A stretch of DNA of 64,000 nucleotides from CAJQLB01 sp041392065 (GTDB taxonomy: Bacteria > Bacteroidota > Bacteroidia > Flavobacteriales > Flavobacteriaceae): assembly GCA_041392065.1 (NCBI GenBank), contig JAWKMU010000005.1, positions 186,001 to 250,000 on the forward strand, given 5' to 3'. Of this stretch, positions 34,933-41,309 are shown one piece after another (position 1 is the stretch's first letter; each line of letters starts with the position of its first letter). Position numbers and translations under genes: made by a program. Below the pieces are notes generated by a model. It ran no database searches and was not told the origin of the DNA. It saw nothing but the letters and a program-made list of their open reading frames with translations.

Positions 34933-36123
34933 TTGAGTGTAATAACAGATTTTTCAGCCAAGGAGCCTTCCCTAGGATATTTTTACCAATTCTTATATTC
35001 ACTTTTTAGATTAATTAAATCTAGAAATACTGAGGCTTCAGTACGTATCGAGTGCTTAGATGATATTGAAATAATAGATGATTCATTAAATCTAGTTCAA
35101 ACAAAATTACATATAAAATCAGTTGCTAATTTAAATGATGCAAGTCCAGATTTTTGGAAATCAGTAAGGGTATGGATTGATAATATTAACAATAATAGAG
35201 TTGATATTAATAAAACTACCTTCACTTTAGTTACAACTTCTAATGTTTCTGAGACAAGTTTTTTGAGCTATTTTTTGGAAAAGAAAACTGAAGATGATAC
35301 GTTATTTACTGAATCAGAAATTTTAGGCAAACTTAAACATGTTGCTACTAACTCTAAAAATACTACTAATAAAAAAGGTTATGATTTATTTTTAGAGTTA
35401 TCTGAAGAAAGTCAATTAAAGTTTATTAGGAATATAAAAATAATTGATGCTTCATTGAGTGTCGATAATTTATTAGAAGAAATTAATTATGAGTTAAGAT
35501 TAAATATCGCAACTGATAAGCTTCAACTACTTGCTGATAGAGTAATTGGCAGTTGGATGGTTTTTGGCGTCAAACATCTTACCGACCGCATACCAGAAAT
35601 AACATACAAACAACTGCATTCTATCATATTAGATATTTCAAATTCATTTAAAGAAGATAATTTGCCTAATGACTTTCTCGATGTGATTAAAATTACTGAT
35701 GAAGAAGCTACTACTTTTAGTACTAAAACTTTTATCAGACAGCTTGAATTAATCTCATTAAAAACGACATCAAGACAGGTGAAAAATGCAATAAGTGATT
35801 TTAGAAGAGCTTATGAACAAAGATCTAGATGGATAAGAGAAGAGCTAATAAATTTAAATGAGGAGACAGATTATGAAAAAGAGTTAGTTGATAAATGGAA
35901 TTCTTTATTTGCTATTCTCGAAGATCAATGTGATGGTATTGATAATGAAGATAAACTCAAAGAGCTTAGCAAAATATTTTATACTACATTTTTTGTTCAA
36001 AATGTACCTGGTGTTTATATTAAAAAAAACTTTACTAGTGAATATCTAATCAGAGGTAGTTATCATATTTTATCGGATAAAAAGATAATAGGATGGCATC
36101 CAAAATATGAGGATTTATTATGA
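34933..36123 (+). CDS. ABC-3C system effector: Cap4/DUF4297-like nuclease domain with C-terminal ABC-3C coupling domain
   Basis: About 396 residues from TTG 34933. A TTG at 34858 would add a hydrophobic 25-residue stretch overlapping the promoter; no ATG exists in the region. The N-terminal domain reads DFSAKEPSLGYFYQFLYSLF, then VRIECLDDIEI, LVQTKLHI and NDASPDFWKSVRVWIDNI. This is the pattern of the DUF4297/Cap4 restriction-endonuclease-like fold, with Glu, Asp and Gln-x-Lys as likely catalytic residues. The rest is a helical region ending WHPKYEDLL, as in C-terminal domains that couple effectors to ABC ATPases. Its stop overlaps the next ATG (ATGA). In a response to invading DNA it would probably cut DNA. 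I infer this from family knowledge. Confidence 0.75.
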   Translation: MSVITDFSAKEPSLGYFYQFLYSLFRLIKSRNTEASVRIECLDDIEIIDDSLNLVQTKLHIKSVANLNDASPDFWKSVRVWIDNINNNRVDINKTTFTLVTTSNVSETSFLSYFLEKKTEDDTLFTESEILGKLKHVATNSKNTTNKKGYDLFLELSEESQLKFIRNIKIIDASLSVDNLLEEINYELRLNIATDKLQLLADRVIGSWMVFGVKHLTDRIPEITYKQLHSIILDISNSFKEDNLPNDFLDVIKITDEEATTFSTKTFIRQLELISLKTTSRQVKNAISDFRRAYEQRSRWIREELINLNEETDYEKELVDKWNSLFAILEDQCDGIDNEDKLKELSKIFYTTFFVQNVPGVYIKKNFTSEYLIRGSYHILSDKKIIGWHPKYEDLL

Positions 36124-36614
36124 TTAAAGAATGGGAAAACCGTACAGCCATATTGGCAAATCTTCTTAATCCTGCATTTTGTGGTGAGATTATAAGAAGA
36201 TTCGTTAAGGCATATAATGATAAATCTGATAAGCAAGCCTCATTTATACTATGCTTTATTGTTTTACCTATTTTATTACATAAAGAAACTAGAGAACAAT
36301 TACCTAAAACTACTAATACTCATTTATTAACATGGATAGATAGCAAGGATGCTTTATTTATAGATTTTCCAAGTAGAGTTAAAAACATGAAAACATATAC
36401 TAAAGAGGCTCTAATGTTTTTATTGTACCAAGAAGCAATTATTTTTAATGATGAGGCAAGGATAGAAACTACTGCCTTTAGGAAGAAAAGACATAATGGA
36501 GAAGGCACTGAAGAAGTAGACGAAATATTTAAAAAAGCTGAATTCTTAGGCAAATGGCTAACAAAAGCAGAAGATATAAAAACATTATTTTCTTTCTTAA
36601 GAATAACACCGTAA
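36120..36614 (+). CDS. ABC-3C system middle component
   Basis: The 164-residue protein matches the small middle component of three-component ABC systems. Segments are NRTAILANLLNPAFCGEIIR, FILCFIVLPILLHKETREQL, PKTTNTHLLTWI and MKTYTKEALMFLLYQEAIIF. It is mostly helical with no membrane signal. Known members are thought to bridge the ABC ATPase and the effector protein; the mechanism has little experimental support. It overlaps the effector gene by 4 bases and lies 10 bases before the ATPase gene, so all three are translated together. Confidence 0.78.
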   Translation: MIKEWENRTAILANLLNPAFCGEIIRRFVKAYNDKSDKQASFILCFIVLPILLHKETREQLPKTTNTHLLTWIDSKDALFIDFPSRVKNMKTYTKEALMFLLYQEAIIFNDEARIETTAFRKKRHNGEGTEEVDEIFKKAEFLGKWLTKAEDIKTLFSFLRITP

Positions 36615-36624
36615 TCGAATTAAG

Positions 36625-38595
36625 ATGCAAATAAAAAAGATTATATTATACAGTAAAAATCAAGTTGATGAACCAAGGGTTATAAATTTTAAAACAGGTG
36701 AATTAAATATAATCACTGGTGAATCAAAGTCAGGTAAATCAGCACTAGTAGGTATTATCGATTATTGTTTGGGCTCAAAAAGTTGTAATATTTATGATGG
36801 TGTTATAAGAGTAAAGACAGAATTTTTTGCAATAGTTATTACTTTTGGTGATGAGGATGTGTTTATATCTAGATTAAACCCTGATGTAAAAGGGAAGTCT
36901 ACAATTGAAGAAATCTTTGTAAAAAGAAGTTTTTCTGATGTAGAACTTCCTGATGTAAGAGAGTTTATTCCAAATTTCAATACTTCTCTTCTAAAGAGTT
37001 TCTTGTCAGAAAAGCTAAATATTAACGAAAACATACATATTCCTGACTCATTATCTCGTGATCCTTTAGAAGCGAATTTTAGACACGCTCGTATATTTTG
37101 CTTTCAACCACAGTACCTTATTGCTCAACCTAATCAATTGTTTTATCATCAAGATGATACATTTACAAAAATGGCCATCAAGGATACTTTACCTTATTTT
37201 TTAGGTGCTATAAATGCTGATAGTCTTCAAATTGAACGTGAGATTTCTAAAAAGAAAAGGTTTTTAAATCAGTTATTACGTGAAAAGCGAGAGGAGGAAA
37301 AACTAAAACAAGATGGTATAAGTAAAGCTTATTCGCTTATTGAAGAGGCTAAAGAAATTGGTGTTTTAGATAAAAACACCAACCCTCAATCTGTAAAGGA
37401 AGCTTATAATGTTCTTCTAAAAGTTAAAGAGTGGGAGTATAAAGAATTAGAATTAAAAGGTGATGATTCTGGTCTAAAAAAACTAATAGAAGAAAGGCTA
37501 TATATAAAGAATAAATTAGGTAAAGTAGAGGATGATATTAATGCTGTTAAACACTACATGAAAACAGCTAGTAAATATTCAAACGAAATAAGACAACAAG
37601 AAATAAGACTAGAATCAATAGGCTTTTTTAATGATTCTGCCATAGAAGAAAATAATAAATGTCCTCTGTGCAATAGTCTATTAAATGTTTCTATACCTAC
37701 TGTTGAAGATATAAGGTCAAACCTTATCGAGATTAGAAATGATTTAAAAAACACTAAACAAGAAAGTCCTAGAGTTCAAACATATCTAGATAACTTAGAT
37801 GATTCTCAAGTTCAACTTCAAAACGAACTAGAAATTATAGAACGAGGTATTACTGCTTTATATAATCAAAAGGAAAAAGCACGTACCTTGAGGGATCTTA
37901 ATATTAGAAGAGGTCGAGTAATAGGTAGGGTTAGTTTGTTTTTAGAAAACATTGATATAGAAGAAAAGGAATCATCGCTTGAACAACGTATTAAGATTCT
38001 GCAAGAAGAAATAAAAGCTTTAGAAGAAAAAGTAGATAAAGAGTCTACTGAGGAAAGATTAAATTCAATTCTAAACAGAATCAATAATCAGATGACCGAA
38101 TGGTCTAATTTAATTGATGTAGAATATAAAGGTAACCCCATTCGATTTGATGTAAAAAATCTTGATCTAATTGTAGATACAGAAGAAAAACCAATCCCAT
38201 TAAGTAAAGGTATAGGTAGTGGCGCTAATTGGGTTGCATATCATCTACTTCTTATGATTTCATTACATAAATCATTTATAGATAAAGACCGTCCTGTTCC
38301 AAGATTTTTATTTATTGATCAACCTACTCAAGTATATTATCCACCTGAAAACAATCCAAATATAGTTAAAATAAATTCAGAAGGTTCTTCTGATGATAAA
38401 GCTGTTAAAGCTATGTTTGACTTCATGTATATGATAACCAAAAAACTAACCCCTAACTTTCAAATAATCGTTATGGATCACGCGTTGTTAGGAAATAAAG
38501 AGTTTAAAGAAAGTATTGTTGAAATCTGGCGTGGTGGTAATAAACTGATACCACAAGCTTGGTTGATAGATTCTGAAGCGCAAGAAGAAGAATAG
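36625..38595 (+). CDS. DUF3732 ABC ATPase of the ABC-3C system (Rad50/SMC-like)
   Basis: The 656-residue ATPase is the sensor/motor of the system. Walker A is GESKSGKS at residues 32-39. A long coiled coil spans about residues 200-500 and is broken by a zinc-hook-like CPLC (Cys346, Cys349). The signature region is SKGIGSGANWVAYHLLLM. Walker B is FLFIDQPTQVYYP with Asp565; Gln replaces the Glu usual in this place in ABC proteins, a feature I associate with this family. The switch His is in IIVMDHALLG. The first half of the protein matches DUF3732 (KIILYSKNQ, GIIDYCLGS). It probably binds DNA ends or structures and signals to the nuclease. Confidence 0.85.
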   Translation: MQIKKIILYSKNQVDEPRVINFKTGELNIITGESKSGKSALVGIIDYCLGSKSCNIYDGVIRVKTEFFAIVITFGDEDVFISRLNPDVKGKSTIEEIFVKRSFSDVELPDVREFIPNFNTSLLKSFLSEKLNINENIHIPDSLSRDPLEANFRHARIFCFQPQYLIAQPNQLFYHQDDTFTKMAIKDTLPYFLGAINADSLQIEREISKKKRFLNQLLREKREEEKLKQDGISKAYSLIEEAKEIGVLDKNTNPQSVKEAYNVLLKVKEWEYKELELKGDDSGLKKLIEERLYIKNKLGKVEDDINAVKHYMKTASKYSNEIRQQEIRLESIGFFNDSAIEENNKCPLCNSLLNVSIPTVEDIRSNLIEIRNDLKNTKQESPRVQTYLDNLDDSQVQLQNELEIIERGITALYNQKEKARTLRDLNIRRGRVIGRVSLFLENIDIEEKESSLEQRIKILQEEIKALEEKVDKESTEERLNSILNRINNQMTEWSNLIDVEYKGNPIRFDVKNLDLIVDTEEKPIPLSKGIGSGANWVAYHLLLMISLHKSFIDKDRPVPRFLFIDQPTQVYYPPENNPNIVKINSEGSSDDKAVKAMFDFMYMITKKLTPNFQIIVMDHALLGNKEFKESIVEIWRGGNKLIPQAWLIDSEAQEEE

Positions 38596-38607
38596 GGTAA
38601 ATTTCCC

Positions 38608-38662
38608 ACAAACCAAAACCCAGTTTGTTGCGATAGCAAAAATCCTCTGTGTTTTGGTTTGT
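38608..38662. repeat. 12-bp perfect inverted repeat
   Basis: Arms 38608-38619 and 38651-38662 are separated by 31 bases. It begins 13 bases after the ABC ATPase stop and may form the end of the operon transcript, though no T run follows. Confidence 0.65.
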
Positions 38663-38681
38663 TCCCCGCGCCACCGCACCT

Positions 38682-38792
38682 GTAGGGCTTAAATGCCAAC
38701 ACTCATATAGCACATTGCAGCTTGCGCTCTCGTACCTCGTTTACAACTGCAAAGAGCTATCCCACCCAAAAAACTATTCATTTAAGCCCTAC
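38682..38792. repeat. 14-bp perfect inverted repeat with 83-base interior
   Basis: Arms 38682-38695 and 38779-38792 are exact complements. The interior is GC-richer than the element average and contains CACATTGCAGCTTGCGC. Such spacing is unlikely by chance. Confidence 0.65.
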
Positions 38793-38803
38793 CCAAAGCT
38801 ATG

Positions 38804-38867
38804 TTTACATAACGGGTAGTTATAGTAGCATTCATTTAGTTTCTGTACTATAACGCCATTATGTAAA
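38804..38867. repeat. Long imperfect hairpin, attC-like in size
   Basis: The 24-base left arm (38804-38827) pairs with the 22-base right arm (38846-38867) with one mismatch and a two-base bulge, around an 18-base loop. Size and bulged symmetry recall integron attC sites, but the consensus core boxes are not clearly present. Confidence 0.6.
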
Positions 38868-38999
38868 ATATCCGACATTCCCCACGCTCAATTCAGAACT
38901 GACATTGAAATTTAGAATACACAAGATTGCCACTTTTCCCCACCACCCATTTCAACGGTGTAGGTTACTGCAATTATTAATGTTTTGCCTTGTGTCTGC

Positions 39000-39058
39000 G
39001 GTAGGTAAAAGGCTAAACCATCTGCTTAGAAGGCAGACGGTCATAGCTTTCACCCACC
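39000..39058 (+). other. tRNA-like fragment resembling tRNA-Arg(TCT) anticodon arm with inverted loop
   Basis: 39019-39043 matches the tRNA-Arg anticodon arm (21106-21130) outside the loop, while the seven loop bases (39026-39032) are the reverse complement of the tRNA loop. Flanking 39000-39006 and 39052-39058 could pair 6 of 7. A normal T-arm is missing, so it is not a standard tRNA. Confidence 0.4.
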
Positions 39059-39072
39059 TCAACATCGCTCAT

Positions 39073-39098
39073 AAAAAAAGAGCATTTTTAGAAAATGC
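39073..39098 (-). terminator. Terminator of the minus-strand DUF5675 cassette
   Basis: On the minus strand a 7-bp stem (39098-39092 with 39088-39082) with a 3-base loop is followed by a T run (A residues at 39073-39079). It lies about 40 bases after the last small gene. Confidence 0.7.
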
Positions 39099-39134
39099 CC
39101 TTTATTTATCTTTCCAACCGCTCAACATCAATAA

Positions 39135-39323
39135 TTACTTCCACCTACGACACTTTGCCCCGAGAAAAGTGATAAACTTTTTAAGCAGTAGTGAAACAAA
39201 GAAACTCACGATTGCACCAACAACAGCCAAAATAATAGTGGTAATCAAATCTTCAACACCAATATTCACAATTGATGAAAAGAAAGTACCACCAATGATA
39301 GCAGATTTGGTATTATAATCCAT
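39135..39323 (-). CDS. Small membrane protein, holin-like
   Basis: The 62-residue protein from ATG 39323 is basically two hydrophobic segments (SAIIGGTFFSSIVNIG and DLITTIILAVVGAIVSFFVSLL) with a basic tail (KKFITFLGAKCRRWK). A longer start at 39365 adds only polar residues overlapping the previous gene. Size, two membrane segments and charged end are like small phage holins, but no family is recognised. Overlaps the 80-residue gene by 11 bases. It is the last gene of the cassette, before a terminator. Confidence 0.6.
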   Translation of the reverse strand: MDYNTKSAIIGGTFFSSIVNIGVEDLITTIILAVVGAIVSFFVSLLLKKFITFLGAKCRRWK

Positions 39324-39555
39324 CGTCATTCTCATCTGTTTCGGTGTTTTCGTCATCAGTAACAACAGCTTGACTTACTGCGGTGGCTACAGTTCCGGCA
39401 ACGGTCATATAAGTAGCAATAGTTACCACAATAGCTGGCATCGAAATTGGTGCTGCTATGATGGCACCACCTGCAGTAGCCAATGCAATACCAATATTGC
39501 GTAAAGTCTTGAAAAATTTAGGAGTTGGTTTTTTATAACGTTCTACAATGTTCAT
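39313..39555 (-). CDS. Small membrane protein of the DUF5675 cassette
   Basis: The 80-residue protein has a basic N-terminus (ERYKKPTPKFFKTLRNIG), a long Ala/Ile/Val-rich hydrophobic stretch with possible two membrane passes, and an acidic C-terminus (DDENTETDENDDG). The charge layout suggests an inner-membrane protein with the N-terminus inside. It overlaps the DUF5675 gene by 23 bases and the next gene by 11. It may cooperate with that small protein in membrane permeabilisation; I infer this from layout only. Confidence 0.6.
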   Translation of the reverse strand: MNIVERYKKPTPKFFKTLRNIGIALATAGGAIIAAPISMPAIVVTIATYMTVAGTVATAVSQAVVTDDENTETDENDDGL

Positions 39556-39955
39556 AATTCTGTGATTTAATAGTTAATAAAATGGTTTCTTTTCTGTCTT
39601 TAGCTTGATACACCAAAGACAACAGTTTTTGCATAGCATTCCTTGAATAAACACCTTTACCAATTCCACTCAAATACGTTACTGGAGCAATACACCCTTG
39701 AAGCTCTTTTAAAGCATTATTCGCAGGATGAAACAAAATGAAACTTCTACCTTTTACATTCTTCAAAATCAAATGATGCTTAAACCGTTTAGAAAAACGC
39801 GGTTCAATTTCATAAACACCTTCAGGTATACAGGAAATATTTCGCTTGTTATCGTTCCAGGGCAATTCAATAGTATGGCAAAGAAATTTACCAGAATTAA
39901 AGAGAGCACCATTGGTGCCCTCTTTAAAATAGGCTCTATGCAGCACTAATTCCAT
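39533..39955 (-). CDS. DUF5675 family protein
   Basis: The 140-residue protein shows the DUF5675 pattern: LVLHRAYFKEGTNGALF, FLCHTIELPWNDNKRNISC, IPEGVYEIEPRFSKRFKHH, SFILFHPANNALKELQGCIA and YLSGIGKGVYSRNAMQKL. DUF5675 proteins are found in phages and mobile elements of Bacteroidota and often lie beside lysis genes; their activity is unproven, though conserved His, Cys and Asp/Asn residues suggest an enzyme. Only two bases separate it from the upstream gene. It lacks a signal peptide. Confidence 0.85.
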   Translation of the reverse strand: MELVLHRAYFKEGTNGALFNSGKFLCHTIELPWNDNKRNISCIPEGVYEIEPRFSKRFKHHLILKNVKGRSFILFHPANNALKELQGCIAPVTYLSGIGKGVYSRNAMQKLLSLVYQAKDRKETILLTIKSQNYEHCRTL

Positions 39956-39957
39956 AC

Positions 39958-40713
39958 TTAAGGCGTATCTACAATAACAATAGCCAAAGCGTTGTAAGCA
40001 CCGTTCTTAAGCTCGTACATCTGTCCGTTCACTTCTTGATAAAACTCAATTCCCAAAACCTGTACAACAGGAAGCGTTGAGTTAGCGGTCAAAGAAGCTG
40101 TTAAGGCAATGGCAGCAGTATCAGCAGCAGTGTAAGGAAGAATGGCAGTCTCATCATTTTCAAATGTTGAGGTTTCGTTCTCAAAATCCAATTCAGAAGC
40201 ACCCATTACCACCTTAAAATGGGTTGTTCCTGTTGGAGCTGCAATTCTAACCGTTGGAGAAAATGCGTTTAGGTTAACCGTAGCATCACCAGTAACTCGG
40301 TCAAATGCATTCGTAAACGGAGCAAAAAGTGTTGTACCTAACTTTCCACCTAAATTGAATTCAAAGCTTTCTAACAAGCTTAAATTTCCATCCTGTAAGG
40401 TTCTTAAGCCTCTTTCATTGGTTGTATCAGTTTTGGTAATCGCAACCAAAGTTTTCGTCAAACGAGACACTACACGTTTGTCCTTTGCGTTTTGCAAAAG
40501 AATACGAATAGCATTTCGTAAGAGCTTACCACCTTTACCAGCACGTCCAAATTCAGACCCATTTTCACGCGTTCTCTGAAACGCAGGATCATTCGCAATA
40601 CGATTGCCATCCACACCACCTTTTTCACGAGCCAGATGTCCGTCAGTCGTTTTGTAAAAGGAAATACCACCGATAGTTCCTTTCAGTTTAATAATACCAG
40701 TTTGTTTTGCCAT
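39958..40713 (-). CDS. Conserved Bacteroidota mobile-element protein of unknown function (MAKQTG type)
   Basis: The 251-residue protein starts at ATG 40713; a longer start at 40743 is less likely. The N-terminal third is conserved-looking and basic (AKQTGIIKLKGTIGGISFYK, DGHLAREKGGV, NDPAFQRTRENGSEFGRAGK, GKLLRNAIRILLQNAKDKRV). The rest is Thr/Ala/Asn-rich and probably beta-structured, ending NGAYNALAIVIVDTP. I recall similar proteins next to DUF5675 in flavobacterial islands, with no assigned role. Its solubility, abundance-type composition and position at the head of a lysis-like cassette would suit a structural or secreted particle protein. That is speculation. Confidence 0.7.
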   Translation of the reverse strand: MAKQTGIIKLKGTIGGISFYKTTDGHLAREKGGVDGNRIANDPAFQRTRENGSEFGRAGKGGKLLRNAIRILLQNAKDKRVVSRLTKTLVAITKTDTTNERGLRTLQDGNLSLLESFEFNLGGKLGTTLFAPFTNAFDRVTGDATVNLNAFSPTVRIAAPTGTTHFKVVMGASELDFENETSTFENDETAILPYTAADTAAIALTASLTANSTLPVVQVLGIEFYQEVNGQMYELKNGAYNALAIVIVDTP

Positions 40714-40762
40714 AATAATTCGTTTTTTGATTAATGAAACCAAATCACGTAATTTTATGGCA

Positions 40763-40867
40763 CGTTGTTAAAAAAGCAATTCCGTTTTAGGTCATCCATT
40801 CCGATACAACCAAAAACGTCATTAAAATATTGAAAACCCTATCGGGATTTCCAACATTTTAACAACG
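40763..40867. repeat. 11-bp perfect inverted repeat upstream of the DUF5675 cassette
   Basis: Arms at 40763-40773 and 40857-40867 are exact complements, 83 bases apart, in the 224-base gap between the divergent genes. The spacing equals that of the 38682-38792 repeat. It may be regulatory. Confidence 0.5.
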
Positions 40868-40937
40868 CATCATCATCACCATAATCATAAAACAATAAAG
40901 TATGGATGATGTACGGATAAGGCATAGATAAAGTATT

Positions 40938-41135
40938 ATGATCCCAAAAAGAGCTTGCATATACCCAAAAGATATTCAGCGTATCACAGGACGAAGTGAG
41001 CGCTATGGGCGTAAGCTTTTAAATGACATTAGAAACTACTTTGGAAAGGAGTCATATCAATTTATAACAATCAAAGAGTTTGTTGAATACAGCGGAATAG
41101 AAGAGGAAATTGTCAACAAATATTTAATAGATTAA
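40938..41135 (+). CDS. Small conserved HTH-like protein adjacent to attR
   Basis: The 65-residue protein reads IPKRACIYPKDIQRITGRSE, RYGRKLLNDIRNYFGKE, then SYQFITIKEFVEYSGIEEE. The first half looks like a helix-turn-helix that recognises DNA. Similar small proteins occur at ends of flavobacterial genomic islands, as I recall, and may be recombination directionality factors or regulators. It lies 150 bases from attR, with the CGGTCAACAT and GAAAGTCAAAT sites between it and attR. Confidence 0.65.
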   Translation: MIPKRACIYPKDIQRITGRSERYGRKLLNDIRNYFGKESYQFITIKEFVEYSGIEEEIVNKYLID

Positions 41136-41200
41136 TCATAAGTTTTAGTAGTGTTTAGTTAGTTTTACTCTTTTGAAATGCTTATCTTTACAATAAGATT

Positions 41201-41236
41201 GAAAGTCAAATTGTAAATACACAATTCGGTCAACAT
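41201..41236 (+). promoter_or_regulatory. attR-side copies of the two element motifs
   Basis: GAAAGTCAAAT at 41201-41211 and CGGTCAACAT at 41227-41236 repeat the motifs found near attL and in the rteC-xis gap. They lie 50-90 bases inside attR, a fitting place for arm-type sites. Confidence 0.5.
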
Positions 41237-41286
41237 AGTTTGAAAGGATTAGTGAAAGCCTATAAATAAAGGGGATTTGTAAGTTA

Positions 41287-41308
41287 GTTCGAATCCTGTC
41301 GCGATCAC
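41287..41308 (+). repeat. attR direct repeat (22 bp)
   Basis: Exact copy of 21133-21154, the 3' end of tRNA-Arg plus one base. No other tRNA part is present, so this is a junction and not a gene. Confidence 0.92.
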
Positions 41309-41309
41309 A

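Larger units (their letters stand above)
38596..39134. other. 539-base structured non-coding region after the ABC-3C operon
   Basis: No convincing gene is present; the several minus- and plus-strand frames here lack family features. The stretch is less AT-rich than its surroundings and holds three perfect or near-perfect inverted repeats in a row (38608-38662, 38682-38792, 38804-38867), then a tRNA-Arg anticodon-arm look-alike (39000-39058) and the terminator of the minus-strand cassette. It may be a structured RNA, a cassette-like recombination site array, or a remnant of older insertions. Confidence 0.55.
21133..41308. mobile_element. Integrative genomic element in tRNA-Arg(TCT), about 20.2 kb
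   Basis: The element is bounded by an exact 22-bp direct repeat of the tRNA-Arg 3' end (21133-21154 and 41287-41308). A tyrosine recombinase begins 230 bases inside the left end. Inside are a sugar-utilisation operon, RteC and excisionase-like regulators, a DnaC-like ATPase, an ABC-3C conflict system, a DUF5675 cassette, and a small HTH-like protein next to attR. I saw no relaxase, mating-pair, coupling or capsid gene that I recognise. It could be a mobilizable island, a phage satellite-like element, or a decayed conjugative transposon. Flanking chromosomal genes are housekeeping genes, which supports the boundaries. Confidence 0.9.

Noticed and set aside
38478..38713. Several minus-strand frames at the end of the ABC ATPase gene
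   Set aside because: They are mutually overlapping, short, and lie opposite a well-supported gene and inverted repeats.
39000..39058. A functional tRNA gene
   Set aside because: It lacks a T-arm and D-arm of normal form and has a mismatch in the acceptor-like stem; kept only as a tRNA-like fragment.
38905..39318. Plus-strand 137-codon frame
   Set aside because: It crosses the structured region, a terminator and part of the minus-strand membrane genes, with a composition unlike a protein; likely spurious.
40142..40579. Plus-strand 145-codon frame
   Set aside because: It is a shadow of the minus-strand conserved element protein.
21133..41308. Conjugative transposon of the CTnDOT type
   Set aside because: RteC and an IntDOT-like integrase are present, but no tra, mob or RteA/RteB genes were recognised.
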